From RPQJ01 sp963846885 (GTDB taxonomy: Bacteria > Pseudomonadota > Gammaproteobacteria > Steroidobacterales > Steroidobacteraceae): a stretch of DNA of 64,000 bases. Under the pieces are notes generated by a model. It saw nothing but the letters and a program-made list of their open reading frames with translations. It was not told the origin of the DNA and made no database searches. The position numbers and the translations under genes are program-made. The first letter of the stretch is position 1, and every line of letters starts with the position of its first letter. The stretch covers positions 124,001-188,000 of the forward strand of contig CAWJXS010000022.1 in NCBI GenBank assembly GCA_963846885.1, read 5' to 3'. Positions 27,417 to 36,722 of this stretch are shown piece by piece.

Positions 27417-28916
27417 TCAGGCCCTGTGATCCTGCACCAGGGCTTTGAGCAGTCCGGCGATCAACACGACCATCAGTGCAAGGTACGGCAGCGCCATGAC
27501 GATCGTGGCTGACTGCAGTCCCTTGAGACCCGCGTCGCCGCCGAGCACCAGCAGCGTCGTCGCCACCAGCCCGATCAGGAACACCCACAGCACGCGTTGC
27601 GGACGCGGCGTGTCGGTACGGCCGTTGGACGACAGGTTGTCTGCCACCAGCGCGCCCGAGTCGACGGACGTCACGGTGAAAATCACCAGCAGCACGACCA
27701 CGAGCAGCGAAGTGATGGAGGCCAGCGGCAGCTGGCCGAGGAACTGGAAGATCGCGCTGTTGACGTCCTGCACGCCGCCTGCGAGCGCGCTGGTGCCCTC
27801 GATCACCTGGGTGATGGCGCCGCCACCAAAGGCCGTGAACCAGAGCACAGCGAATGCAGCTGGCGCGACCATCACGACACCCACCATCTGGCGGATCGTG
27901 CGTCCGCGCGAGACGCGTGCGATGAACACGCCCACCAACGGCCCCCAGCTGCACCACCAGGCCCAGTAGAACACCGTCCAGGCGTGATACCAGTCGGCGT
28001 CGGGTCGCTGCCGCCAGTCGGACAGCGGCAGGATCAGCCGCGCGTAATCCCCGAGGGCCGTCACGAGTCCCGCGAGGTAGGTGCCGAGCCCGACGCCCAC
28101 GGCACAGAACGCCAGCAACAGCGTCGCGAGCGCCATGTTGAGGTTCGACAGGCGCAGGATGCCGACTTCGATGCCGGTCCAGACCGAATAGCCGGCGATC
28201 AGGCAGACCACGGCAATGAACAGTCCCTGCATGCCTAAGCCGTCGGGCGTGCCGAGGACGACGTGCATGCCTGCCGCTGACTGCATCGCACCCAGGCCCA
28301 GGGACGCCGCCAGCCCGAACGTCGCGAGCACGACGGCGAAGATGTCCACAGCCTGCCCGATGGGCCCCGAGTGATGCCGTCCGATGAGCGGCGAGAGCGC
28401 CGAGCTCATCGCGAAGGGCAAGCCCCTGTTGTACGCGAAGTACCCGACGACCAGCGCGGTGACGAGGTAGACGGCCCAGGGGTGCAGGCCCCAGTGGAAC
28501 AGCGCCGAACCCATCGCGGCATGTGCGGCGGCGGGCGTGCGCGGCGCGACGTTCAGGGGCGTATCGGGCCAGCCGGTATAGGCGGCAACGGGCTCGGCCA
28601 CGCCCCAGTACAGGAGCCCCACGCCCATGCCGGCCGCGAACATCATCGAGAACCACGACACGAACCCGAACTGCGGCCGCGCCTGCGGCCCGCCGAGACG
28701 AACCCTGCCGAGCGGCGATACCGCGAGGACCACGCACAGCAGCACGAACAGGTTGCCCATGATCATGATGAAGCTGTCGAAGTGCTGCAGGATGCCGCCC
28801 CGCAACCGGGCGATGGCCGCGTTGAACCCGGCCGGATCGAGCAGTGCGGCGATCACGGCCAGCACGATCAACGTCACGGCAAACGGAAAGACCGTGCGGT
28901 GCACGCGCAGGCCCAT
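27417..28916 (-). CDS. BCCT-family transporter (betaine/choline/carnitine)
   Basis: A 499-aa sodium- or proton-coupled transporter with twelve membrane segments. Family signatures are MGVGLLYWGVAEP near residue 95 and the tryptophan-rich helix FYWAWWCSWGPLVGVFIARVS near residue 320, which forms the quaternary-ammonium site. The gene is last in the leftward operon after soxG (51 nt gap), so uptake of glycine betaine or a related betaine is the natural role. It converges on FAD-GcvT copy 2 with only 11 nt between the stops. No long C-terminal osmosensing tail is present, consistent with catabolic rather than osmotic use. Confidence 0.92.
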   Translation of the reverse strand: MGLRVHRTVFPFAVTLIVLAVIAALLDPAGFNAAIARLRGGILQHFDSFIMIMGNLFVLLCVVLAVSPLGRVRLGGPQARPQFGFVSWFSMMFAAGMGVGLLYWGVAEPVAAYTGWPDTPLNVAPRTPAAAHAAMGSALFHWGLHPWAVYLVTALVVGYFAYNRGLPFAMSSALSPLIGRHHSGPIGQAVDIFAVVLATFGLAASLGLGAMQSAAGMHVVLGTPDGLGMQGLFIAVVCLIAGYSVWTGIEVGILRLSNLNMALATLLLAFCAVGVGLGTYLAGLVTALGDYARLILPLSDWRQRPDADWYHAWTVFYWAWWCSWGPLVGVFIARVSRGRTIRQMVGVVMVAPAAFAVLWFTAFGGGAITQVIEGTSALAGGVQDVNSAIFQFLGQLPLASITSLLVVVLLVIFTVTSVDSGALVADNLSSNGRTDTPRPQRVLWVFLIGLVATTLLVLGGDAGLKGLQSATIVMALPYLALMVVLIAGLLKALVQDHRA

Positions 28917-28967
28917 GAATTCGAGCCCGCGATCAGGGGTGCCGATGTGCTGGTCCAGGCTCCGCTC

Positions 28968-29522
28968 CTACGCTTCGCGCTCGATTTCGCGCAGCAGTTC
29001 GACCACGTAGGTCGCGAACGAGCGCCAGACTTCGATGCGGAACGCCTGCTCGGCGGTGCGCCACAGCACGACCTCGGCCTTGCCGAACAGCGTGCGCGTG
29101 CACATGCCCACCGGGAACCCGCGCAGGTCGAGCGGCAACGGGCACTGCGCCTCGAGCAGCCACTGCGCGTGCTGGCCGTGGATGTCGAGGCCCACCTGGC
29201 GGTGGCTGACGTCCACCAGCGCACAAGCCTGGCCACGCATTGCCTGTGCGATCGACGCCTGGATCGTGTCGGCATCACCGTCGGGCGCCAGCAGCAACTG
29301 CTCGTCCGGGCCAAGCCAGAGCGCGGCGCGGGTGCCGTCGGTCACGGCGCGGCAGGCGGTTTCGGAGAACGTCAGACCGAAGGCCTGCCCCGCACTCGCG
29401 CGGGCGTCGGCGTTGCCGCGGAAGATGAAGCGCGACGCGGGTGACGGTGTCTTCAGCCACGCCGCTGACGGCAAGGCGACCGTGCGGCGAACTGCGGGGC
29501 CGACCATGGCTGGATCAGGCAT
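28968..29522 (-). CDS. soxG: Sarcosine oxidase gamma subunit
   Basis: A 184-aa small subunit of heterotetrameric sarcosine oxidase. The fold is a partial GcvT-like domain, with ALVDVSHRQVGLDIHG near residue 90 and CPLPLDLRGFPVGMCTRTLFGKAEVVLWR near residue 125, typical of SoxG. The start at 29522 is chosen because it overlaps the soxA stop by 8 nt, as is usual in soxBDAG; an upstream ATG would lengthen the overlap without homology. It completes the oxidase. Confidence 0.88.
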   Translation of the reverse strand: MPDPAMVGPAVRRTVALPSAAWLKTPSPASRFIFRGNADARASAGQAFGLTFSETACRAVTDGTRAALWLGPDEQLLLAPDGDADTIQASIAQAMRGQACALVDVSHRQVGLDIHGQHAQWLLEAQCPLPLDLRGFPVGMCTRTLFGKAEVVLWRTAEQAFRIEVWRSFATYVVELLREIEREA

Positions 29523-32514
29523 GGAGTCGGGCTCCCTCGGGGTCGTAGAACACGGCACTGGCAACTTTCACTGCGATCTCGCCGCCGGGCATCGGCACAT
29601 ACAGCGTTGCGCCGATCCGCGCCCGCCCGCCCCGCACCACCGCCAGGGCGATCGAGCGGCCCAGCACCGCGCTGTGATAGGACGAGGTCACGTGGCCGAT
29701 CATCTTGAGCGGCGTGCTTTGTCCGGGCGTCGCGACGATCTGCGCGCCCTCCTCCAGCACCACCTGCGGATCGACCGTCAGCAAGCCTACGAGTTGCTTG
29801 CGGTCGGGTGCGTGCATGGTTTCGCGCGCGAGCGAGCGCTTGCCGACGAAATCCGGCTTGGATTTCGCGATCGCCCAGCCGAGCCCCGCATCGTCCGGCG
29901 TCACGGTGCCGTCCGTTTCCTGGCCGACGATGATGTAGCCCTTCTCGGCGCGCAGCACGTGCATCGTCTCCGTGCCGTACGGCGTGATGCCGTGCGCCTG
30001 CCCTGCGGCGTAGATCGCTTCCCAGACCGCGAGTCCGTAATCGGACGGTACGTTGACCTCGTAGCCGAGTTCGCCGGTGAAGCTCATGCGGAACAGCCGC
30101 ATCGGCACGCCGCAGATGCGCCCGCCCGCCACACCCAGATGCGGCAGCGCCGCGGCAGAGATATCCACGTCGCTCACCAATGGCGCGAGCACGTCGCGCG
30201 CCCGCGGCCCCTGCACGGCGATCACTGACCACTGCTCGGTGGTCGACGTGAGCCAGCACTGCAGGTCGGGCCATTCCGTCTGCAGGTAGTCTTCCATCAT
30301 GTTGAACACACGGGCGGCGCCGCCCGTGGTGGTCGTGACGTGGAAGCGGTCCTCTGCGACGCGCGCGATCACGCCGTCGTCATAGATGAAGCCGTCGTCG
30401 CGCAGCAGGATGCCGTAGCGCGACTTGCCCACGGCCAGCGTGGCGAATCCATTCACGTACATGCGCGACAGGAAGGTCGCCGCATCGGGCCCGACCACCT
30501 CGATCTTGCCGAGGGTCGACGCATCGAAGATACCGACGCCTGCGCGCACAGCGAGGCATTCGCGGTCGACCGCCGCGTGCATGTCCTCGCCGGGACGCGG
30601 AAAATATCGCGCGCGCTTCCACTGGCCGACGTCCTCGAACACGGCGCCTTGCGCCACCGCCCACGCGTGAGTCGGCGTCGTGCGCACGGGATCGAACAGG
30701 TCGCGGCGCTCGTAGCCCGCGAAGATGCCGAACGTGACGGGCGTGTACGGCATGCGGAAGGTCGTGAGCCCCACCTTCGGGATCGGCCGGCCGAGTTCGC
30801 CTGACACGAACGCGAGCGCGTTCATGTTCGACGTCTTGCCCTGGTCGGTGGCCATGCCGGTCGTCGTGTAGCGCTTGATGTGCTCGACCGACTCGAAGCC
30901 CTCGCGCATGGCAAGCGCGAGGTCCTTGGTCGTGACGTCGTTCTGGAAATCGACGAATGCCCGTGACGGCGACGGGTGATGGCCCTGGGACAGGACGCCC
31001 GGCAATCCGTGCATGCTGAACTCGCGGGCCTGCACTCGGTGTTCGGCAACCGCAGCGTCGATGCCGGCAGCCTGGCTCGCCTCGGCGCCGGCTCGGGCGC
31101 CGTCATTCAGGACCGCTGCGTACCCCTCCACGCCCGCACAGGAACCCGCCGAGCGCTCAGGCTCGGCCGACACCGATGGGAGGAAAGCCTGGCGGGACTC
31201 GTCGAACTGCAGCTTGCCGCGGGACTGCGAAAACAGGTGGACGCTGGGCGTGTAGCCACCCGACATCAGCAGGGCGTCGCATTGGACGCGCCGCGTCGAG
31301 GTGGTAGCGCCGTTGGCGAGCAGCCCGAGTGTCAACTCGCTGATGCCGAGGCGGCCGCGCGTGCCGAGCACCGTGGCACCGGTGACGACCTCGATGCCGG
31401 CCTGGCGCGCGATGTCGAGTGGAGCACCCGCGGCGTCCGGCCGGATATCGGCAATCAAGGCAACTCGCACGCCGGCAACGCGCAGGTCGAGCGCCGTCGC
31501 ATACGCGGCGTCGCACCCGGTGACCAGGACCACGTTGTTACCCACCGCCACACCGTGGCGGTGCAGGTAGGTACGTGCCGCCGATGCCAGCATGACGCCG
31601 GGCCGGTCGTTCCCCGGGAACACGAGCGGACGTTCGATCGAGCCGGCAGCGATCACGACACGCTTGGCGCGTACCTGCCACAGCCGCTCGCGGGGCTGGG
31701 CCGCCGCTGCCGCCGCCGGCAAGTGCTCCGTGATGCGCTCGTTGAGGCCGAGCATGTTGTGCGGGAAATAGCCGAACGCCGTCGTGCGAGCAAGCAGCGT
31801 CACGTTGGGCCGCGCGCGCAATGTGGCGACGGACTGCTGGATCCAGTCGCTGGCCAGGGCGCCATCGACGCGGGCCGCTGGTTCGTCGAGCAATGAGCCG
31901 CCGAACTCCGGCTGTTCGTCGCACAGCATGACGCGCGCGCCACCCGCCGATGCGCTCAGCGCCGCCGCCAGCCCCGCCGGACCCGCACCCACCACGAGCA
32001 CGTCGCAATGCGCGTAGCGCTGCGCGTACCGGTCCGGGTCGGGTTGCGTAGGGGGTTCACCGAGCCCCGCCGCGCGACGGATGAACGGCTCGTACAACTT
32101 GTGCCATGCGGCCTTCGGCCACATGAACGTCTTGTAATAGAACGCCGCGGGCAGCAGCGGCGACGCCAGGTCGTTGACGGCCTGCACGTCGAAGCCGAGG
32201 CTCGGCCAGCGGTTCTGGCTCGTCGCCACCAGGCCGTCGTACAACTCGACCTGCGTGGCGCGCAGGTTGGGCGTTCGGCGTGCCTCGTCGCGGACCACGG
32301 TGACCAGTGCGTTGGGTTCCTCGGAGCCCGCTGCGATCACGCCGCGCGGCCGGTGATACTTGAACGAACGGCCAAAGACACGCACTCCGTGCGCGAGCAG
32401 CGCGGAAGCCAGCGTGTCACCCGCAAACCCTGAGTAACCCTTGCCATCAAACGTGAAGCGGATGGAGGTTGCGCGGTCGATGCGTCCGCCGTTCTCGAGG
32501 CGACGACCGCTCAC
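29515..32514 (-). CDS. soxA: Sarcosine oxidase alpha subunit
   Basis: A 999-aa subunit. Order of domains: an Fer2-like N-terminal segment (residues 20-100, FAGDTLASALLAHG), a dinucleotide-binding flavoprotein domain with VLVVGAGPAGLAAALSAS near residue 174, a second Rossmann motif around residue 300, and a C-terminal GcvT-type folate domain (from about residue 610) with FTGELGYEVNVP. It oxidises sarcosine to glycine together with SoxB and channels the methylene to THF, giving 5,10-methylene-THF and hydrogen peroxide. Overlaps both neighbours (soxD by 4 nt, soxG by 8 nt). Confidence 0.95.
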   Translation of the reverse strand: MSGRRLENGGRIDRATSIRFTFDGKGYSGFAGDTLASALLAHGVRVFGRSFKYHRPRGVIAAGSEEPNALVTVVRDEARRTPNLRATQVELYDGLVATSQNRWPSLGFDVQAVNDLASPLLPAAFYYKTFMWPKAAWHKLYEPFIRRAAGLGEPPTQPDPDRYAQRYAHCDVLVVGAGPAGLAAALSASAGGARVMLCDEQPEFGGSLLDEPAARVDGALASDWIQQSVATLRARPNVTLLARTTAFGYFPHNMLGLNERITEHLPAAAAAAQPRERLWQVRAKRVVIAAGSIERPLVFPGNDRPGVMLASAARTYLHRHGVAVGNNVVLVTGCDAAYATALDLRVAGVRVALIADIRPDAAGAPLDIARQAGIEVVTGATVLGTRGRLGISELTLGLLANGATTSTRRVQCDALLMSGGYTPSVHLFSQSRGKLQFDESRQAFLPSVSAEPERSAGSCAGVEGYAAVLNDGARAGAEASQAAGIDAAVAEHRVQAREFSMHGLPGVLSQGHHPSPSRAFVDFQNDVTTKDLALAMREGFESVEHIKRYTTTGMATDQGKTSNMNALAFVSGELGRPIPKVGLTTFRMPYTPVTFGIFAGYERRDLFDPVRTTPTHAWAVAQGAVFEDVGQWKRARYFPRPGEDMHAAVDRECLAVRAGVGIFDASTLGKIEVVGPDAATFLSRMYVNGFATLAVGKSRYGILLRDDGFIYDDGVIARVAEDRFHVTTTTGGAARVFNMMEDYLQTEWPDLQCWLTSTTEQWSVIAVQGPRARDVLAPLVSDVDISAAALPHLGVAGGRICGVPMRLFRMSFTGELGYEVNVPSDYGLAVWEAIYAAGQAHGITPYGTETMHVLRAEKGYIIVGQETDGTVTPDDAGLGWAIAKSKPDFVGKRSLARETMHAPDRKQLVGLLTVDPQVVLEEGAQIVATPGQSTPLKMIGHVTSSYHSAVLGRSIALAVVRGGRARIGATLYVPMPGGEIAVKVASAVFYDPEGARLHA

Positions 32515-32804
32515 GGCTGGTCTCCCGCCGGCAGTGCGGGCAGCGGCTCGCCTGCACGGTACGTCACGACGAAATGGTCGGTCGTGGTGTCACGCAGCGC
32601 ATTGAAGAACCGCGCGCAGCCACGCACATGGCGCCAGCGTTCGGCATGGATGCCACGGGTGTTGTTGCGCAGGTAGAGGAATTCGGCCCATTGGTCGAGC
32701 GTGGTGGTCGCCGGATCCGACGGACGCGCCACGTGCGCCTGGCCCGCGTAGGCGAACTCGAGTTCGGGGCGCGGACCGCAATACGGGCAATGGATCAGCA
32801 GCAT
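32511..32804 (-). CDS. soxD: Sarcosine oxidase delta subunit
   Basis: A 97-aa zinc subunit. The conserved start MLLIHCPYCGPRPELEF holds the CxxC zinc pair, and the remaining ligands are in WRHVRGCARFFN near residue 60. The usual RDTTTDHFVVTYRAGE tail is present. It stabilises the oxidase tetramer and carries no known catalytic residue. The TGA overlaps the soxA ATG by 4 nt. Confidence 0.95.
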   Translation of the reverse strand: MLLIHCPYCGPRPELEFAYAGQAHVARPSDPATTTLDQWAEFLYLRNNTRGIHAERWRHVRGCARFFNALRDTTTDHFVVTYRAGEPLPALPAGDQP

Positions 32805-32811
32805 GGCGATC

Positions 32812-34065
32812 TCAGTGCGCGACGGCCGCGGCGGCCGCCTCGTCGATCAGGTGACCGTCGCGGAACCGCTCGATCGTGAACGGCGCGTTGATCGGGTGCG
32901 GCTCGTCTTTTGCCATGGTCCAGGCCAGCAGGTGACCCGAACCCGGCGTCGCCTTGAATCCGCCCGTGCCCCAGCCGCAATTGACGTAAAGCCCCGGTAC
33001 CGGAGTCTTCGCGATGATGGGCGAGCGATCCGGCGTGACGTCGACGATGCCGCCCCAGTTGCGCAGCATGCGCATGCGGCGGAACGCCGGGAACAGTTCG
33101 CAGATCGCAGAGAGCGTATGCGAATTGACGTGCAGCGCGCCGCGCTGCGTGTAACTGGTGTATGCGTCGGTGCCGGCGCCGATCACGAGCTCGCCCTTGT
33201 CCGACTGGCTGATGTAGGCGTGGATGGAATTCGACATCACCACGCACGGCACCGCGGGCTTCACCGGCTCTGAGACCAGTGCCTGCAGCGGAAAACTCTC
33301 CAGCGGCAGGCGCACGCCGGCGAGTCCAAGCACGACGCTGGTGTTGCCGGCCGCAGATACCCCGACGCGGCGGCAGCGGATCGTGCCGCGTGTGGTCTGG
33401 ACGGCCTCCATCGCACCCGACGCATCGCGCAACAGGCCCGTGACTTCGCAGTTCTCGATGATGTCGACGCCCAGGGCATCGGCGGCCCGCGCATAGCCCC
33501 AGGCGACGGCGTCGTGCCGTGCGGTACCACCACGGCGCTGCAATGCGGCGCCCATCACCGGGTAGCGGATGTTCTGTTCGATGTTGAGCGGCGGACAGTA
33601 GGCTTTCGCCTCCTCCGGCGTCAGCCACTCGTTGTCCACGCCGTTGCCGCGGTTGGCATGAATGTGACGCTTGGCCACCTGCACGTCGTGCACGGTGTGT
33701 GCCAGCATCATCACGCCACGCGGCGAGAACATGACGTTGTAGTTCAGGACCTGCGACAGGTCTTCCCACAGCTTGAGCGCATGGTCGTACAGCGCGGCGC
33801 TTTCGTCGAACAGGTAATTGGAGCGGATGATCGTCGTGTTGCGGCCCGTGTTGCCGCCACCGATCCAGCCCTTCTCGAGAATCGCAGTGCGAGTGATGCC
33901 GTGCTCGGCTGCCAGGTAGTAGGCCGCGGCGAGTCCGTGGCCGCCACCGCCGATCACGATCGCATCGTATTCGGCCTGCGGGGCCGCACGCCGCCATTGC
34001 GGCGTCCAGCCTTGCTGGCCACCGAAGGCTTCCTTGAGCAGTCTCCACCCCGAAAACTTCGGCAT
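32812..34065 (-). CDS. soxB: Sarcosine oxidase beta subunit
   Basis: A 417-aa flavoprotein subunit carrying the sarcosine oxidation site. FAD motif IVIGGGGHGLAAAYYLA at residues 36-52, then GWIGGGNTGRNTTIIRSNYL, the characteristic SoxB segment. NCGWGTGGFKATPGSG near residue 365 closes the flavin site. Oxidation of sarcosine here makes an imine whose methylene reaches THF in SoxA. The ATG overlaps the stop of the upstream FAD-GcvT gene by one base (TGATG), so the whole set is translated as one coupled operon. Confidence 0.95.
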   Translation of the reverse strand: MPKFSGWRLLKEAFGGQQGWTPQWRRAAPQAEYDAIVIGGGGHGLAAAYYLAAEHGITRTAILEKGWIGGGNTGRNTTIIRSNYLFDESAALYDHALKLWEDLSQVLNYNVMFSPRGVMMLAHTVHDVQVAKRHIHANRGNGVDNEWLTPEEAKAYCPPLNIEQNIRYPVMGAALQRRGGTARHDAVAWGYARAADALGVDIIENCEVTGLLRDASGAMEAVQTTRGTIRCRRVGVSAAGNTSVVLGLAGVRLPLESFPLQALVSEPVKPAVPCVVMSNSIHAYISQSDKGELVIGAGTDAYTSYTQRGALHVNSHTLSAICELFPAFRRMRMLRNWGGIVDVTPDRSPIIAKTPVPGLYVNCGWGTGGFKATPGSGHLLAWTMAKDEPHPINAPFTIERFRDGHLIDEAAAAAVAH

Positions 34066-36524
34066 CAGGCCCTCAGGTCGGCGTTCTGCGGGTCGTACGG
34101 CGAATCGACGAGCACGGTCGCGCGCTTGCGCTCGCCCAGCACCTCGACGACGAGTTCCGTGCCAACCGCGGCAAACTCCGGCTTCACGTAACCGATCGCG
34201 AGGCTCTTGCGCAGGCAATGGCCGTAATAGCCCGACGTGGCGCGACCGACGAGCGTGCCGTCCGCCGTGAAAATCGGCTCGTTGCCGAGCGGGTCGGCAT
34301 CGGTGACGCCGTGCACTTCCAGCGTGATGAAGCTGAGCGGCACGCCGCGCTCGAGTTGCCGCGCCAGCGCCTCGCGGCCTGCGAACGGACCTTTTTCCAT
34401 GCGCACGAACCGGGCGAGACCGCCCTCGAGCGGCGTGTTGTCGCGCGTCAGGTCGCTGCCCCACATGCGGTACGACTTCTCCATGCGCAGCGACTCCATC
34501 GCCCGCATGCCGGCCATGCCGATGCCGTACTCGGCGCCTGCCGCGAAGATCGCGTCGAACAGGCCGTGCGCGTACTCGATCGGGAAATGCAGTTCCCAGC
34601 CCAGCGCGCCGACGAAATTCACGCGCAGCGCGTAGACGTCGGTGGCGAGGCCGGCTTCGATCACTTGCCCCGTCAGCCAGGGGAACGATGCGTTGTCGAG
34701 CGGCACGTCGGTGAGTTTCGCCATGACGTCGCGGGCGCGCGGGCCTGCGAGCACGAACACGCCGCGCGAGCCGGTGATGTTGCGCAGGGTGACCGAGCCA
34801 TCGGCCGGCAGCCGCTTCTGCAGGAAATCGGAGTCGTAGCGCTCGGCTGCGCCTGCGCTCACCACGTAGAAATGGTGCTCGGCGAGCTTGGTGATCGTGA
34901 ACTCGGAACGGATGCCGCCCCGCTTCGTGAGCGCATGACACAGCGCGATGCGTCCCACCTTGGTCGGCACCTTGTTGGCGACCAGGCTGTCGAGCCAGGC
35001 TTCAGCGCCGGTGCCCGTAACCTCGAACTTGGTGAACGGCGACAGGTCGATCACGCCCACTTTTTCGCGCAACCGGCGGCACTCGTTGCCGACGTGCTCG
35101 AAGTAGTTGGAGCGGCGGAAACTCCAGACGTCCTTCGGCTCGACACCTTCCGGCGCAAACCAGTTGGCGCGTTCCCAGCCGTAGCGCTGGCCGAACACGG
35201 CGCCCATTCGCTTCAGTTTTTCGTACACCGGGCTCGTCTTGGCCGGCCGCGCGTCGTGACGCTCTTCGTCGGGGTAATGAATCGTGAAGACGTCGCGATA
35301 CGCTTCTTCGTTCTTCGCCACGAGGTAACGCTTGCTCGTGTAACCACCGAAGCGGCGCGGATCCACCGCCAGCATGTCGATGCCCGGCTCGCCTTCGACG
35401 ATCCATTCGGCCAGTTGCCAGCCGGAACCGCCCGCGGCCGTGATGCCGAAGCTGTGGCCTTCGTTGATCCAGACGTTCTTGACGCCCCACGCGGGTCCGA
35501 CGAGCGGGCTGCCGTCGGGCGTGTACGCGATGGGACCGTTGACGATGTCCTTGATGCCGCAACGCTCCAACCCCGGCACGCGACGCTGCGCCGCTTCGAC
35601 GTGGGGCAGCAGCCGCTCCAGTTCGCCTGGAAAGAGGTCCTTGCCGAACCAGCTCGGCACCCCGTCGGCGAAGCGCGCGGGCGCGCCGGCCTCGTAGGGC
35701 CCGAGGATCCAGCCCATGCGTTCTTCGCGGAAGTAGTACGACTGATCGGGCTCGCGCAGGACTGCGAGCTCGCGGCCGCCCGCATTGCGATAGGCCTTCA
35801 GCTCGGGGGATTCGTCGTAGACGATGTACTGGTGCTCGACCGGAATCGCCGGCACCTTGAGGCCGAACATGCGGCCCGTCTGGCGTGCGTAGTTGCCGGT
35901 GCAGAGCACGACATGCTCGGCGATGATCTCGCCCTTGTTCGTCGTGAGCTTCCACTCGCCGCCTGGCAGCTGCACCGCGCCAGTCACTTCAGTCTGTTCG
36001 TTGATCTCGGCACCCGCCGAGCGCGCGGCCTTGCGCAGCGCCATCGTCAGGTCGGCCGGCGCAATGTGGCCGTCGTCCGGGTGATAGAGCGCACCGATGA
36101 CGGCAGGCGTGTCGGCGTCGCCACCCAGGTTCACGAGCGGCCACAGTTCCTTGACCTCGGCGGGCGAGATCAACTGGAACGGGACGCCGATGGTGTTGGC
36201 CGTGCCGCAGTATTTCTTGTACTCGTCCATGCGATCGCGGCACGTGGCGAGACGCAGGTTGCCGGTGACGTGGAAGCTGACGTCCTGGCCCGTTTCCGCC
36301 GGCAGCCGCTTGTAGAGGTCGACCGAGTACTTGTGCAGCTGGCCGACCGTGTAGCTCATATTGAAGAGCGGCAGCAGGCCCGCGGCGTGCCACGTCGAGC
36401 CGGCGGTCAGTTCGGTGCGCTCGAGCAGCACCACGTCCGACCAGCCTTTCTTGGTGAGGTGATAGAGCGTGCTGACGCCCACCACGCCCCCACCGATCAC
36501 CACGACGCGCGCATGCGATTTCAT
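34065..36524 (-). CDS. FAD-GcvT fusion dehydrogenase (dimethylglycine dehydrogenase family), copy 3
   Basis: An 819-aa enzyme of the same architecture as copies 1 and 2: VVIGGGVVGVSTLYHLTK (residues 7-24), STWHAAGLLPLFN, and a C-terminal GcvT domain with FVGALGWELHFP, one residue off the usual GELGWEL box. The start MKSHARV is chosen because the FAD motif then begins at residue 7; an upstream in-frame ATG would add 33 unrelated residues. As first gene of the operon ahead of soxBDAG it probably makes sarcosine from dimethylglycine for SoxBDAG. It diverges from the GlxA-type regulator. Confidence 0.9.
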   Translation of the reverse strand: MKSHARVVVIGGGVVGVSTLYHLTKKGWSDVVLLERTELTAGSTWHAAGLLPLFNMSYTVGQLHKYSVDLYKRLPAETGQDVSFHVTGNLRLATCRDRMDEYKKYCGTANTIGVPFQLISPAEVKELWPLVNLGGDADTPAVIGALYHPDDGHIAPADLTMALRKAARSAGAEINEQTEVTGAVQLPGGEWKLTTNKGEIIAEHVVLCTGNYARQTGRMFGLKVPAIPVEHQYIVYDESPELKAYRNAGGRELAVLREPDQSYYFREERMGWILGPYEAGAPARFADGVPSWFGKDLFPGELERLLPHVEAAQRRVPGLERCGIKDIVNGPIAYTPDGSPLVGPAWGVKNVWINEGHSFGITAAGGSGWQLAEWIVEGEPGIDMLAVDPRRFGGYTSKRYLVAKNEEAYRDVFTIHYPDEERHDARPAKTSPVYEKLKRMGAVFGQRYGWERANWFAPEGVEPKDVWSFRRSNYFEHVGNECRRLREKVGVIDLSPFTKFEVTGTGAEAWLDSLVANKVPTKVGRIALCHALTKRGGIRSEFTITKLAEHHFYVVSAGAAERYDSDFLQKRLPADGSVTLRNITGSRGVFVLAGPRARDVMAKLTDVPLDNASFPWLTGQVIEAGLATDVYALRVNFVGALGWELHFPIEYAHGLFDAIFAAGAEYGIGMAGMRAMESLRMEKSYRMWGSDLTRDNTPLEGGLARFVRMEKGPFAGREALARQLERGVPLSFITLEVHGVTDADPLGNEPIFTADGTLVGRATSGYYGHCLRKSLAIGYVKPEFAAVGTELVVEVLGERKRATVLVDSPYDPQNADLRA

Positions 36525-36665
36525 CAGCTGACTCCCCGGTCGTCGGCGCCAGTCCACGCGGGAGGGCCCCGGCGGTAGCACGAACTTTCGCCGCAGTTTA
36601 GCAACGAGGCCAAACGCTGGCACTCTGTTTGCGACAAGGGCTTATATAAAAGCGTCAGCTCACCG

Positions 36666-36687
36666 TATACTCGATCCGGTCCGGATC
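36666..36687 (+). promoter_or_regulatory. Candidate -10 box and palindromic operator before the GlxA-type regulator
   Basis: TATACT at 36666-36671 resembles a -10 hexamer, without a good -35. Two bases later GATCCGGTCCGGATC (36673-36687) is a perfect 7+1+7 palindrome, followed by a looser GTCCGG/CCGGAC pair up to about 36702. The position between divergent genes fits an operator that could serve the regulator and the sox operon. No binding evidence exists in the sequence alone. Confidence 0.35.
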
Positions 36688-36722
36688 GGCCCGAGCCGGA
36701 CGGCCCGCAGGTAGTAGCCCGA

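Noticed and set aside
34218..36578. 786-codon plus-strand ORF opposite FAD-GcvT copy 3
   Set aside because: No recognisable domain and composition of a GC-rich antisense frame; the minus-strand gene is complete.
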